From Cryobacterium lactosi (GTDB taxonomy: Bacteria > Actinomycetota > Actinomycetes > Actinomycetales > Microbacteriaceae), in the NCBI RefSeq assembly GCF_004403945.1, contig NZ_SOHM01000041.1:41135-105134 (forward strand): a DNA stretch of 64,000 nucleotides, read 5' to 3'. A program made the translations under genes and the position numbers. This document shows positions 37,712 to 46,489 of the stretch, piece by piece. The stretch's first letter is position 1, and each line of letters begins with the position of its first letter. A model generated the notes under the pieces. It was not told the DNA's origin. It searched no databases and was given only the letters and a program-made list of their open reading frames with translations.

Positions 37712-39331
37712 TCAGCGGCGGAGCCGGGCCTTCAGCGGAGCCAGGAAGCCGTGCAGTTCGCTGCTGCGCATCAGGAGCAGGAGCCCGAAGTACAGCGCGG
37801 CCATCACCGTGCCGATCAGGATCATGGACAGGATTGCCGGGGCCACGGCCGACACGGCGAAGCCACCGTCAGTGGTGCCGCCCAGCGCGACCAGGACACC
37901 CACGCCCGCGGCCACAGGGATGAGGACGGCGACGAAGTACTTCACCAGGCTGCGCAGGATGCGTCGCCCGTCGATGCCGCCGAGCCGCTTGCGCAGCAAC
38001 CAAGCGGCCAGGATCGCCTGGAGGGTCCCTGAGACGGTGACGACGAGGGCGATGCCGAACGCGATCCACTCGGGCGGAAGCAAAGCGCATCCGAGCACAC
38101 CCGTGATGACGAGGACGACCTGAAACAGGGTGAAGAAGAACGGGGTGCGCGTGTCGCCGAGGGCATAGAAGGTGCGCTGCACGACGAAGAGCACACAGAA
38201 TGCCACCAGGCCAAGCAGGAAGGCGATGATCACGTTTCCGATGGCCTGCACCTGCGTGAATCCGGCTTCACCGAAGACCCTGGCGAACGGGTAGGCGCAG
38301 ACCATGATGACCGCGCTGGCGAGCACGATCAGCAGGGTGGTGCCGCGGATGGCCGAGGAGGCGTCCGTGCGGAGCTTGTCGGTGTCGTCGCGGGAGGCAT
38401 GCTCGCTCATCCGGGTGAAATACGCGGTGGCCACCGACACCGTGATGATCGAGTGCGGCAGCATGAAGATCAGCCAGGCCGTGCTCATGACCGTGGACGA
38501 GGCACCCTCTCCAGAGGCGAGGGTCACCACCTGCGTTTCGACGATGCCGGCGACAGTGGTCAGGATGAGCATGCCGAACGTCCAGCTGGCCATCTTCCCG
38601 GCTGCGCCGAGGCCCACACCCCGGAAGGCGAAGTCGGGCCGGTAGCGCAGGCCGATCCGGCGCCAGAAGAAATAGAGCACAACACCCTGCAGCACGACGC
38701 CGAGGGTGGCGCTGCCGGCCAGCAGGGCGGTCATGCCCGGGGTGAAATCGGCCGGCGGGCGCAGGCCGTTCGGGTCGACGCCGAACAGGAGGCCGAAGAG
38801 CAGAAGTCCGCCGATGGAGATGACGTTGTTGATCACGGGGACCCAGGTGAACGGCCCGAAGGACTTGCGGGCGTTGAGTACTTCGCCCAGCACCGTGTAG
38901 AGGCCGTAGAAGAAGATCTGCGGCAGACACCAGTAGGCGAAACCCACGGCAAGGGCAAGCTGGTCGGGGGAGAAGCCCAGGCCGATGAACCGGGTGATCA
39001 GCGGGGCGAGCAGAGTCGCGGCCAGAGTTGTGACCGCGAGGATGCTCAGGGCCAGGGTGACGAGCTTGTTGATGTACGCGGTGCCGCCGTCGTCGTGCAG
39101 GCTCGCTCGCACGATCTGTGGCACCAGCACCGCGGTGAGCACCCCGCCGGCCACGATCGTGTAGACGGTGTTGGGCAGTTGGTTGGCGACGGTGAACGCG
39201 TCGGGTACATTTCCGATCTGGCCGACGATGTTGGCGAAGACAATGACCTTGAGGAACCCGAGAAGCCGGGAGACCATGGTGCCGGATGCCAGAATCGCGC
39301 TGGCGCGGCCGACCCCGCCCTGGCTAGCCAC
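37712..39331 (-). CDS. murJ: Lipid II flippase MurJ
   Basis: A 539-residue MOP-superfamily membrane protein with about 14 hydrophobic helices. It moves lipid II across the membrane for wall synthesis. The N-terminus has the family SRLLGFLKVIVFANIVG pattern and the downstream PNTVYTIVAGGVLTAVLVPQIVRA stretch. It lacks the long cytoplasmic extension of mycobacterial MviN. The start is GTG at 39331, overlapping the DUF6049 stop by 8 bp. The pairing of DUF6049 protein and murJ next to cca is a conserved actinobacterial block. Confidence 0.94.
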   Translation of the reverse strand: MASQGGVGRASAILASGTMVSRLLGFLKVIVFANIVGQIGNVPDAFTVANQLPNTVYTIVAGGVLTAVLVPQIVRASLHDDGGTAYINKLVTLALSILAVTTLAATLLAPLITRFIGLGFSPDQLALAVGFAYWCLPQIFFYGLYTVLGEVLNARKSFGPFTWVPVINNVISIGGLLLFGLLFGVDPNGLRPPADFTPGMTALLAGSATLGVVLQGVVLYFFWRRIGLRYRPDFAFRGVGLGAAGKMASWTFGMLILTTVAGIVETQVVTLASGEGASSTVMSTAWLIFMLPHSIITVSVATAYFTRMSEHASRDDTDKLRTDASSAIRGTTLLIVLASAVIMVCAYPFARVFGEAGFTQVQAIGNVIIAFLLGLVAFCVLFVVQRTFYALGDTRTPFFFTLFQVVLVITGVLGCALLPPEWIAFGIALVVTVSGTLQAILAAWLLRKRLGGIDGRRILRSLVKYFVAVLIPVAAGVGVLVALGGTTDGGFAVSAVAPAILSMILIGTVMAALYFGLLLLMRSSELHGFLAPLKARLRR

Positions 39332-41666
39332 GGGGTGCCGGGGGCAGGCTGTCGGGTGCCGCAGGGGGAGTGATGGGCGGCGGGTCGGACGATGTGACCG
39401 GTGCGGCGTCGGCGCCGGACTCCAGGTCTGCTGTGGGATCGGCCGCGGCGGCGGCGGCGCCTGCCCGATCGCGGCGGCGGTGAACGATGTTGCGCCAGAC
39501 CCCGAAGCCGAAGAACAGGACGACCAGCGCCGCGAAGATGCGGGATCCGATGCCTTCCCAGTCCGCGCGCACGTTGACTGAGATCAAGGAGGGCTGGCCC
39601 ACCTCGGCGCCGGAGGGGGTGTAGAGCGTCACGCGCAGGCTGACGGCGCCGTTGCCGACCGCAGCGGTCACGGGGATCGAGACGGTCTTGGCCGAATTCG
39701 CGTCGATGACGGCTTCGACGTCATTCCCCACCACCAGGCGACCGTTGGAGGGAAGGGCCTGCACCCGAACGGAGACGGCCTGGCCGAGCGAGTTGTTCAA
39801 GGTGACGGGGATGTCTACCTTGCTTCCGACGACGTTGATCGGTCCCTTGGTGCTCACGGTCACCGAGCGCAGTACCTCGTGTGAGCTCGCCAGGGTGTCA
39901 CCGACGGAGCTGCGCCACTCGTCGGGAGTCTTTTGCCAGGACGTCCCCAGCAGGGCCAGCACGGAGAGTCGGTACGGTGCGGTGACGGCGGCCGGGTCGG
40001 CGAGGGCTCCGGAGAAGGCGATGACCTCGGCTTCCTGGTCGACCAGTCGGCTCGCCTGGTCGACGCTGCCGGGCGGTTCCGATTGCGGCACGAAGGTGAC
40101 GTCGGTGGCGACAGGGGTCGCGGCGGCCTCGGTGAGGGTGGTTGCGGAGTACCAGGGCAGAGCCGCCAGGCCGTCGATGGTTTGCGACAGTCGTGGCGCG
40201 GTCGGCGGCCAGCCGCGATCGAGGGAGGCAAGAAGGGTCCGTGCCTCGCCGGGGTTCGCGGATGCGACGACCGCGATCTGTGATGACAGCTCGGCCATGT
40301 ATCCGCGCCAGCTGTTGTCGGTGGTGGCCATGACGGCCTTCCGCATAGCATCCGAAATGCCGGAATCGGCGACGAGGCCGAGTTCATTGGAGCCCAGATC
40401 CAGCATCGTGCTCGTGCTGGCATCGGCGTCTTCCTGCGCCACATTGCCCGACTGGAGAATCGTGGTGGTGAGACCCGCGGCCGCGAATGCGGCCAAGTCG
40501 GCCTGGGCGACTGCGTTGTCGGCGGGCCACGCGATGTTCGTCGCGGTGTAGTCCCAGGCGAGTATCTGCTCAAGGGTCGGCACCGTGCCGCCGTCCTCGG
40601 TCTGCTCGGGCAGTGGATCGCCCTCGGTAGATGTCGGTGCGGGAATATTAGGGTCGACGGTGCTCTCGCCGGGCTCGGCGGCCGGGCTGGGCGCCGTCGG
40701 GACGAATAGTGCGGGGTCCATAGCGAAGGCGAGCGAGGTCGGTGACAGCGGGCCTGGCGCCCCCGCCTGAACGGCCAGGGACGGGTCGGAGTCTGCATAC
40801 CCGAGTGGGAATATGTCATTTTCCGCCAGAGCCAGCCGGCTCAGCCATGCCACAGCGGATTCCGGTGCGCTGGTTCCGAGGACCCGGATGGAGGCGATGA
40901 TCATCGGGTCGATCGCGATGGCCACGGGCCGGTTGACCACCCCGTCCAGCTGGCGGGTGAGGATTCCGGAATCGGCCGTGTAGGCGGCGAGGTCCTCGGC
41001 GCTGATGAGGCCGGTGCTGTTCGCGGGGGTGGTGATGGGCATTGCCACCGCGAGGTTGACCGGAGTGACCACGGGAGGCTGGACGACCGAGGCATCCGGA
41101 TACCAGACGAAGGTGGACTGGCCTGATGCGCGCACCGAGCCATCGGAGCTGAGGGACGCCGCGATGCCGCGCGGTCCCCACGGGCTCCATTCGAAGAGAC
41201 CCAGCGCGGCGCTGGGTACCGTGACGGCGATCGTGACAGTGCTGTGCGGCTGCACCGGCGCCGTGAGCGGGACGCTGGTCATCAGATCGCCGGCGGCGTC
41301 GTCCTCGTCGGGGGTGAGCCAGTTGTCGAGGGCCGTCGAGCTGGTCAGGGCGCGCTCCGCCAGGTAGACGTCGAGGTTGCCGGCGGACACCGCGCTGGCC
41401 GAGTCGTTGGTGATGGTCACTGACAGCGCGAGATCCTCGTTGAGGCGCAGGGCGGAGGAATTGCTCGGTGTCACATGCAACGCGACCGTGTCGTCGTTGG
41501 TCGCTGCGACGGCAGGGCCGACGGCCGCAGCCGTTGCGGCGGTCGCCGGATTTGCCGTGGCCAGCGCCGGCCAGACTAGTAGAGGGGCGCACAGTAGTGC
41601 TGCCACAATGCGACGTCGGGTTCCAGAGAGCGCAGGCCGACGCGCGTGATTGTGATCGGCCAGCAT
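39324..41666 (-). CDS. DUF6049 family secreted/membrane-anchored protein
   Basis: A protein of 780 residues with a signal peptide (MLADHNHARRPALSG, then the hydrophobic VAALLCAPLLVWPALATA, cleavage near ATA-NPATA). The large outer part contains beta-sandwich-like segments (TLHVTPSNSS, NDSASAVSAGNLDVYLAE) and a Pro/Glu-rich insert. One membrane helix near the C-terminus (IFAALVVLFFGFGVW) is followed by a basic stop and a Pro/Asp-rich tail. The function is unknown; the constant neighbour is MurJ, suggesting a role in envelope assembly. The ATG at 41666 is used rather than 41750. It diverges from cca across 90 bp. Confidence 0.87.
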   Translation of the reverse strand: MLADHNHARRPALSGTRRRIVAALLCAPLLVWPALATANPATAATAAAVGPAVAATNDDTVALHVTPSNSSALRLNEDLALSVTITNDSASAVSAGNLDVYLAERALTSSTALDNWLTPDEDDAAGDLMTSVPLTAPVQPHSTVTIAVTVPSAALGLFEWSPWGPRGIAASLSSDGSVRASGQSTFVWYPDASVVQPPVVTPVNLAVAMPITTPANSTGLISAEDLAAYTADSGILTRQLDGVVNRPVAIAIDPMIIASIRVLGTSAPESAVAWLSRLALAENDIFPLGYADSDPSLAVQAGAPGPLSPTSLAFAMDPALFVPTAPSPAAEPGESTVDPNIPAPTSTEGDPLPEQTEDGGTVPTLEQILAWDYTATNIAWPADNAVAQADLAAFAAAGLTTTILQSGNVAQEDADASTSTMLDLGSNELGLVADSGISDAMRKAVMATTDNSWRGYMAELSSQIAVVASANPGEARTLLASLDRGWPPTAPRLSQTIDGLAALPWYSATTLTEAAATPVATDVTFVPQSEPPGSVDQASRLVDQEAEVIAFSGALADPAAVTAPYRLSVLALLGTSWQKTPDEWRSSVGDTLASSHEVLRSVTVSTKGPINVVGSKVDIPVTLNNSLGQAVSVRVQALPSNGRLVVGNDVEAVIDANSAKTVSIPVTAAVGNGAVSLRVTLYTPSGAEVGQPSLISVNVRADWEGIGSRIFAALVVLFFGFGVWRNIVHRRRDRAGAAAAAADPTADLESGADAAPVTSSDPPPITPPAAPDSLPPAPRG

Positions 41667-41756
41667 GTACGGGATTCTACGGCGTACCTGATGGAGAACC
41701 CTCCGCGCTGGCTGGGCGGCGCGCGGGCACAGCGAGCGAGCAACTACCATTGGGGC

Positions 41757-43187
41757 ATGCAGAGCGTCACGGCAGCCCTCGCAAGACTGGGCGACCTGGC
41801 TGCGTCCCCCACGGTGTCCCGTCTGGCGAACTCATTCGCCCAGGCCGGTTTTGAACTGGCCCTCGTCGGTGGCCCGGTCCGGGACGCATTCCTGGATCGC
41901 GTCACCAACGACCTCGACTTCACCACCAACGCCACCCCGGATCAGATCCTCAGCATCGTCAAGCCGATCGCCGAGGCGCACTGGGACATCGGGCGGGCCT
42001 TCGGCACGATCGGCGCCCAGATCGCGGGGGAGAAGGTCGAGATCACCACCTACCGGGCCGACTCCTACGACGGTCAGACCCGTCGCCCCGACGTGGTCTT
42101 CGGCAGCAGCCTGGACGACGACCTGCTCCGGCGCGATTTCACGGTGAACGCTCTCGCCCTGCGGTTGCCGCAGATCACTCTCGTAGATCCGTCCAACGGC
42201 ATCGACGACCTGCTCAACGGGGTCCTGCGCACCCCCACCGCACCCGAGATCTCCTTCGGGGATGATCCGCTGCGGATGATGCGGGCCGCCCGGTTCACCG
42301 CCCAGCTGGGCTTCACCCTCGACATTGACACCGCGGTCGCGATGTCCGCCATGGCCGGGAGCATCAACATCATCTCCGCCGAACGGGTCGGCGACGAGCT
42401 CGGCAAGCTGCTGCGCGCAGCCAACCCGCGGGCCGGCGTCGAATTGCTGGTCGAGTCCGGACTGGCCGCCATCGTGCTGCCGGAGATTCCGGCGCTGCGG
42501 CTGGAGATCGACGAGCACCACCATCACAAGGACGTCTACCAGCACACCCTGACCGTGCTCGACCAGGCGATCGGCTATGAGCGCAGCCGCAAGAACCTCA
42601 CCGAACCCGACCTCGTGGTGCGCCTGGCAGCGCTCATGCACGATATCGGCAAGCCGGCCACCAGGCGACTCGAGTCCGGCGGCGTGGTGAGTTTCTACCA
42701 CCACGATGTGGTCGGGGCCAAGCTGGCCAAGAAGCGGTTGCGGGCATTGCGGTTCGACAACGACACGATCGCCGCTGTCGGCAAGCTGGTGGAGCTGCAC
42801 CTGCGGTTCTTCGGGTACACCGAGGGTGCCTGGACCGACTCCGCCGTGCGTCGGTACGTGCGCGACGCCGGCGACCAGCTCGAGCGGCTGCACATCCTCA
42901 CCCGCGCCGACGTCACCACGCGCAACCGGCGCAAGGCCGACCGTCTGGGCTTCGCCTACGACGACCTCGAGCAGCGCATCGGCGAGCTCGCAGCCCAGGA
43001 GGAGATGGACTCGGTTCGACCGGACCTCGACGGCGAACAGATCATGGCGATCCTGGGGCTGACCCCGGGCCGCGAGGTGGGCGAGGCCTACAGGTACCTC
43101 CTCGAGCAACGCCTTGACGACGGCCCGCTCGGCGCCGAGGAAGCCACCCGCCGTCTGCAGTCCTGGTGGGCGACCCGCACCGCCTGA
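41757..43187 (+). CDS. cca: CCA tRNA nucleotidyltransferase
   Basis: A 476-residue enzyme that adds or repairs the 3' CCA of tRNAs; the tRNA genes in this window do not encode CCA, so it is required. The nucleotidyltransferase head shows LVGGPVRDAFL, DLDFTTNA and RRDFTVNALAL, the neck has DPLRMMRAARF, and a C-terminal HD domain reads HTLTVLD..LMHDIGKPATR. The HD form is the usual actinobacterial type. The ATG at 41757 is chosen because the first conserved residues follow; the frame is open to 41646 but that stretch overlaps the opposite gene. Confidence 0.94.
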   Translation: MQSVTAALARLGDLAASPTVSRLANSFAQAGFELALVGGPVRDAFLDRVTNDLDFTTNATPDQILSIVKPIAEAHWDIGRAFGTIGAQIAGEKVEITTYRADSYDGQTRRPDVVFGSSLDDDLLRRDFTVNALALRLPQITLVDPSNGIDDLLNGVLRTPTAPEISFGDDPLRMMRAARFTAQLGFTLDIDTAVAMSAMAGSINIISAERVGDELGKLLRAANPRAGVELLVESGLAAIVLPEIPALRLEIDEHHHHKDVYQHTLTVLDQAIGYERSRKNLTEPDLVVRLAALMHDIGKPATRRLESGGVVSFYHHDVVGAKLAKKRLRALRFDNDTIAAVGKLVELHLRFFGYTEGAWTDSAVRRYVRDAGDQLERLHILTRADVTTRNRRKADRLGFAYDDLEQRIGELAAQEEMDSVRPDLDGEQIMAILGLTPGREVGEAYRYLLEQRLDDGPLGAEEATRRLQSWWATRTA

Positions 43188-43223
43188 CCGCCTCCGCCTT
43201 CCCCCCTCTGCCTGCCCCTTCAC

Positions 43224-43291
43224 CGAGTTGCCCACCTGCGGACGAGTTGCCCCGGCACGGCGGGGCAACTCGTCCGCGGCAGGGCAACTCG
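43224..43291. repeat. 68-bp nested palindrome, left copy
   Basis: The arms are perfect: outer 10 bp (43224-43233 with 43282-43291, CGAGTTGCCC/GGGCAACTCG) and inner 16 bp (43238-43253 with 43262-43277). Four bases lie on each side between them and the loop is 8 bases. It lies 36 bp after the cca stop and 100 bp before the AbiEi-like gene. The matching copy is at 44390-44457. Confidence 0.95.
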
Positions 43292-43391
43292 CGGGCAGGC
43301 GCCCGTCCTCCACAGGCTGGGAGTGCGCGAGTTCTGCACTGTCGTGATGACGGTCGACGCGAGGGCAGGCCGCCGGACGACCCTTGTCGGC

Positions 43392-44366
43392 ATGGACCAA
43401 CACTCCTCCCGGCTGCCTCAGCTGCAGCTCACCCGCGATCAGCTCGGCCACGACGGTCGCGCCATCCGCCGCGACCGCGCGAACGGTGGCACCGAGCGTC
43501 TGCGCCGCGGAATCTATGTGCCGCAGAACATCTGGTCGAATGCCGACGCAAACGCCCGCTACCTGATGCGGATCCACGCGGCTGTGCTCTCCAGGCAGTC
43601 CCGCCCGGTGGTGAGTCATCTGTCGGCGGCGCGGGTCTGGGGTCTGCCGATCCTCGGGCAGTGGCCCACCGACGTGCATCTGCAGGGCGGCAGCGGGCAG
43701 ACGCGGAGTTCGAAGAACTGGATCGCCTGGCATCACGACCCGCTGCCGGATGAGGATGTCACCCAGATCGACGGGCTGCTGGTGACGACGAGACTCCGCA
43801 CCCTGGTCGACCTTGCCCGCAGTCAGCCGTTCCGTTCTGCGGTGATCAGCCTGGATGCGGGCCTGCAGGAGAACTTCGCGGGGCCGGGAGATGCACGGCT
43901 CCCGGCCATCACGCGCGACGAGGTGCTGGACCGGGTACTGCAGCTGGGTTCGGCGCGGGGCACTCGGCGTGCTCGCCAGTCCGTGGCCTTCGCCGACGCG
44001 CGGTCGGGATCGGTGGGGGAGTCACTGAGTCGAACGGGGATCTTCCTCGCCGCCATGCCGATGCCGGACCTGCAGGTGGTCTACTCCCACGCCTTCGGTG
44101 AAGACCAGGTGGATTTCCGGTGGAAGAGAAGGTTCCACGTGAAACGGATGCCTCTTCTCGGTGAGTTCGACGGGGAGCTCAAGTACACCAGGGGCGAATT
44201 CATGGACGGACGCACCATCAGCGAGGTCGTCTGGGCGGAGAAACGGCGGGAAGACCGGTTGCGCGCTCCCGGCCGGGGGATGGCCCGCTGGCTGTGGGCG
44301 GATGCCCTCAGGCCCGAGCGTCTCCGAGCGTTGCTCCTCAACGCCGGCCTGCGACCCGACCAATGA
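43392..44366 (+). CDS. AbiEi-like winged-helix plus PD-(D/E)xK-like endonuclease-domain protein
   Basis: A protein of 324 residues (an in-frame GTG at 43323 would add 23). The N-terminal part resembles the AbiEi antitoxin wing (ERLRRGIYVPQ near 40, then SHLSAARVWGLP). The C-terminal part resembles short DUF559/Vsr-like nucleases: EFDGELKY at 258-265 and EKRRED from Glu283, followed by MARWLWAD. Such two-domain proteins are common in Microbacteriaceae, and their function is not established. No AbiEii-type toxin lies nearby. It is bracketed by two 68-bp palindromes of identical architecture, suggesting a moving cassette or a protein that acts on them. The DNA encoding FHVKR (44133-44146) resembles parS with one mismatch. 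Confidence 0.75.
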   Translation: MDQHSSRLPQLQLTRDQLGHDGRAIRRDRANGGTERLRRGIYVPQNIWSNADANARYLMRIHAAVLSRQSRPVVSHLSAARVWGLPILGQWPTDVHLQGGSGQTRSSKNWIAWHHDPLPDEDVTQIDGLLVTTRLRTLVDLARSQPFRSAVISLDAGLQENFAGPGDARLPAITRDEVLDRVLQLGSARGTRRARQSVAFADARSGSVGESLSRTGIFLAAMPMPDLQVVYSHAFGEDQVDFRWKRRFHVKRMPLLGEFDGELKYTRGEFMDGRTISEVVWAEKRREDRLRAPGRGMARWLWADALRPERLRALLLNAGLRPDQ

Positions 44367-44389
44367 CCGCGCCCGACGGGTGCGCCACG

Positions 44390-44457
44390 CGACTTGCCCG
44401 CGAACGGACGAGCTGCCCCGGCGTAACGGAGCAACCGGTCCGCAGGAGGGCAACTCG
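44390..44457. repeat. 68-bp nested palindrome, right copy
   Basis: It has the same layout as 43224-43291: outer 10 bp (44390-44399 with 44448-44457, one mismatch), 4-base bulges, inner 16 bp (44404-44419 with 44428-44443, imperfect) and an 8-base loop (44420-44427). Arms match the left copy closely while bulges and loop differ. It begins 23 bp after the AbiEi-like gene stop. Confidence 0.9.
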
Positions 44458-44580
44458 CGGCAGATCTTTCGGTGCGGAGGGCATCGGACGGGATGGTGGC
44501 GTTACGGCCGCGGTTCCGGTAGTCTTGGCAGGCTGTCTGTGTGCCGGATTCCCGGCCTCCACGTTCAACACATGCACAAC

Positions 44581-44623
44581 CCTCCTGTTGCAGAAATACT
44601 GCAGCCGTTTAGTCCGAAGGAGG
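44581..44623 (+). promoter_or_regulatory. rpsF leader hairpin that could sequester the ribosome-binding site
   Basis: CCTCCT (44581-44586) can pair with AGGAGG (44618-44623), the rpsF Shine-Dalgarno. Inside is a second hairpin, TGCAG (44589-44593) with CTGCA (44599-44603), and CCG triplets at 44604 and 44614. This resembles the S6:S18 autoregulatory leader described upstream of rpsF-rpsR operons, where a CCG near such stems binds S6-S18. Confidence 0.5.
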
Positions 44624-44633
44624 TGGGTTAGTC

Positions 44634-45140
44634 ATGCATCAGTACGAATTGATGGTAATCCTCGATCCCGAGATCGATGAGCGCACCGTAGCTCCCAGCC
44701 TTGACAAGTTCCTCAACGTTGTTCGCAACGATGGTGGAACCATTGACAAGGTTGATGTTTGGGGTCGCCGCCGTCTCGCATACGAGATCAACAAGAAGGC
44801 CGAGGGCATCTATGCCGTCGTCGACTTCACCGCAAACGCCGCAGCAACTGCCGAGCTCGACCGTCAGCTGAAGCTGTCGGAAGCCGTCATGCGCACCAAG
44901 GTGCTTCGCGCAGAAGAGGGCATCGCCCAGGTTGCCGTCGCAAGCAAGCTTGCCGCCGAGAAGGCCGCCCGCAAGGCAGCCAACCCGAAGGCTGCTGCTG
45001 CTCCGGTCAAGGCCGACGCTCCTGCCGCAGCTCCCGCTGCCAAGGTCGCCGCATCCGCGAAGCCTGCAGCTGCCCCGGCAGCTCCGGTCGCCGTGGACGC
45101 TCCTGCCGAGGCAGACGCCGACAAGGCAAGCGACAAGTAG
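44634..45140 (+). CDS. rpsF: 30S ribosomal protein S6 with long Ala/Pro/Lys tail
   Basis: A 168-residue S6 that binds S18 on the small subunit. The core (about 1-95) is canonical: [36 protein letters not shown] and VMRTKVLR. A low-complexity tail of about 70 residues ([17 protein letters not shown] and similar) is unusual for S6, though Ala/Lys tails occur in actinobacteria. Strong SD AAGGAGGT precedes the ATG. It leads the rpsF-ssb-rpsR-rplI operon, with ssb starting 3 bp later. Confidence 0.97.
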   Translation: MHQYELMVILDPEIDERTVAPSLDKFLNVVRNDGGTIDKVDVWGRRRLAYEINKKAEGIYAVVDFTANAAATAELDRQLKLSEAVMRTKVLRAEEGIAQVAVASKLAAEKAARKAANPKAAAAPVKADAPAAAPAAKVAASAKPAAAPAAPVAVDAPAEADADKASDK

Positions 45141-45143
45141 CCC

Positions 45144-45653
45144 ATGGCCGGCGAGACCGTAATCACCGTGGTGGGCAACCTCACCAGCGATCCGGAACTG
45201 CGTTACACGCAGAACGGGCTGGCGGTAGCCAACTTCACCATTGCCTCCACTCCGCGCAATTTCGATCGCGCAACGAGTGAGTGGAAAGATGGCGAGGCAC
45301 TGTTCCTGCGCGCGAGCGTTTGGCGTGAATTCGCCGAGCACGTGGCCGGTTCACTGACCAAGGGTTCCCGTGTCATCGCTTCCGGGCGTCTCAAGCAGCG
45401 TTCGTATGAGACCAAGGAAGGTGAAAAGCGCACGAGCATGGAGCTCGAGATCGACGAAATCGGTCCTTCGCTGCGCTACGCCACCGCCTCCCTCACGCGC
45501 GCGCAGTCATCCTCTGCACCTCGCGGCGGCGCGCCCGTCGCGCAGCAGCAGGGTAACGACGAGCCCTGGGCACCCAGCGCCCCCGCAGCCAACACTGGCG
45601 GCGGAGACGTTTGGAACACCCCGGGCAACTTCAGCGACGAGACCCCCTTCTAA
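45144..45653 (+). CDS. ssb: Single-stranded DNA-binding protein
   Basis: A 169-residue SSB. The OB fold (about 1-110) shows [26 protein letters not shown] and [16 protein letters not shown] Gly/Ala/Pro-rich linker leads to the acidic interaction tip FSDETPF (family DDDIPF-like), which recruits replication and repair proteins. It is the ssb that sits between rpsF and rpsR, as in most bacteria, so it is the housekeeping paralogue. Confidence 0.97.
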   Translation: MAGETVITVVGNLTSDPELRYTQNGLAVANFTIASTPRNFDRATSEWKDGEALFLRASVWREFAEHVAGSLTKGSRVIASGRLKQRSYETKEGEKRTSMELEIDEIGPSLRYATASLTRAQSSSAPRGGAPVAQQQGNDEPWAPSAPAANTGGGDVWNTPGNFSDETPF

Positions 45654-45707
45654 GCCGAACCTCACGGTTGACGGCTGCACTCACACGTTTTAGAAAGTTA
45701 GGAAATC

Positions 45708-45971
45708 ATGGCTGGAAAGTCGAGCGGCGACCGCCGCAAGCCGCTCCGCGGTGCTAAGGGTGGCAAGAACGCCGCTCCCGCGAAGTCGATCCGGGTTGGT
45801 GTCATCGATTACAAAGATGTCCCCACTCTTCGGAAGTTCATCTCAGAGCGTGGAAAGATTCGCGCCCGCCGCATCACCGGCGTCTCCGTCCAGGAGCAGC
45901 GTCTGATCGCGCGCGCCGTCAAGAACGCCCGCGAAATGGCCTTGCTGCCCTACGCCGGCTCAGGCCGGTAA
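45708..45971 (+). CDS. rpsR: 30S ribosomal protein S18
   Basis: An 87-residue S18 with the typical [26 protein letters not shown] core and a basic, Gly/Lys-rich N-terminus. The cysteines of zinc-binding S18 paralogues are absent, so this is a zinc-independent (C-minus) form. It lies 54 bp after ssb and 11 bp before rplI in the same transcript. Confidence 0.97.
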   Translation: MAGKSSGDRRKPLRGAKGGKNAAPAKSIRVGVIDYKDVPTLRKFISERGKIRARRITGVSVQEQRLIARAVKNAREMALLPYAGSGR

Positions 45972-45982
45972 GGAGCCCTCAC

Positions 45983-46432
45983 ATGTCGAAACTGATTCTG
46001 ACGCACGAGGTCTCCGGCCTCGGTACCCCCGGTGACATCGTTGATGTCAAGAACGGGTTCGCTCGCAACTACCTTCTCCCCCAGGGCTTCGCTGTTGCGT
46101 GGACCCGCGGTGGCGAAAAGCAGATCGAGCAGATCAAGGCCGCCCGCGTAGCCCGCGAGCACGCCACCCTCGAAGAGGCCCAGGCTCTCAAGGTCACCCT
46201 TGAGAACACCAAGGTCAAGCTGGTCGTCAAGGCCGGCGCCGGCGGACGCCTCTTCGGCTCCGTCAAGACCGCAGACGTGGCCGACGCGGTTGCCGCTGCC
46301 GGTCTCGGTGCCATTGACAAGCGCAAGATCGAGCTCAGCCCGATCAAGGCGACCGGTGAGCACAATGCTACCGTTCGTCTGCGCGACGAGGTCAGCGCGA
46401 CCATCAACCTGCAGGTTGTAGCCGCCAAGTAG
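45983..46432 (+). CDS. rplI: 50S ribosomal protein L9
   Basis: A 149-residue L9. The N-terminal rRNA-binding domain has [25 protein letters not shown], followed by the long connecting helix (about 40-75) and the C-terminal globular domain ([16 protein letters not shown]). It closes the rpsF operon and is followed by a strong terminator. Confidence 0.97.
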   Translation: MSKLILTHEVSGLGTPGDIVDVKNGFARNYLLPQGFAVAWTRGGEKQIEQIKAARVAREHATLEEAQALKVTLENTKVKLVVKAGAGGRLFGSVKTADVADAVAAAGLGAIDKRKIELSPIKATGEHNATVRLRDEVSATINLQVVAAK

Positions 46433-46446
46433 TCTCGTATCACAGA

Positions 46447-46487
46447 AGTAGCGGCGGTTTCCGAAAGGAGCCGCCGCTACTCCTTTT
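46447..46487 (+). terminator. Rho-independent terminator of the rpsF-rplI operon
   Basis: An 11-bp perfect stem (AGTAGCGGCGG 46447-46457 with CCGCCGCTACT 46471-46481) is followed by CCTTTTT. It lies 15 bp after the rplI stop. Confidence 0.92.
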
Positions 46488-46489
46488 TA

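Noticed and set aside
41832..43736. 634-codon minus-strand frame opposite cca and the AbiEi-like gene
   Set aside because: It spans two confident plus-strand genes and their palindromic spacer, with no domain signal.
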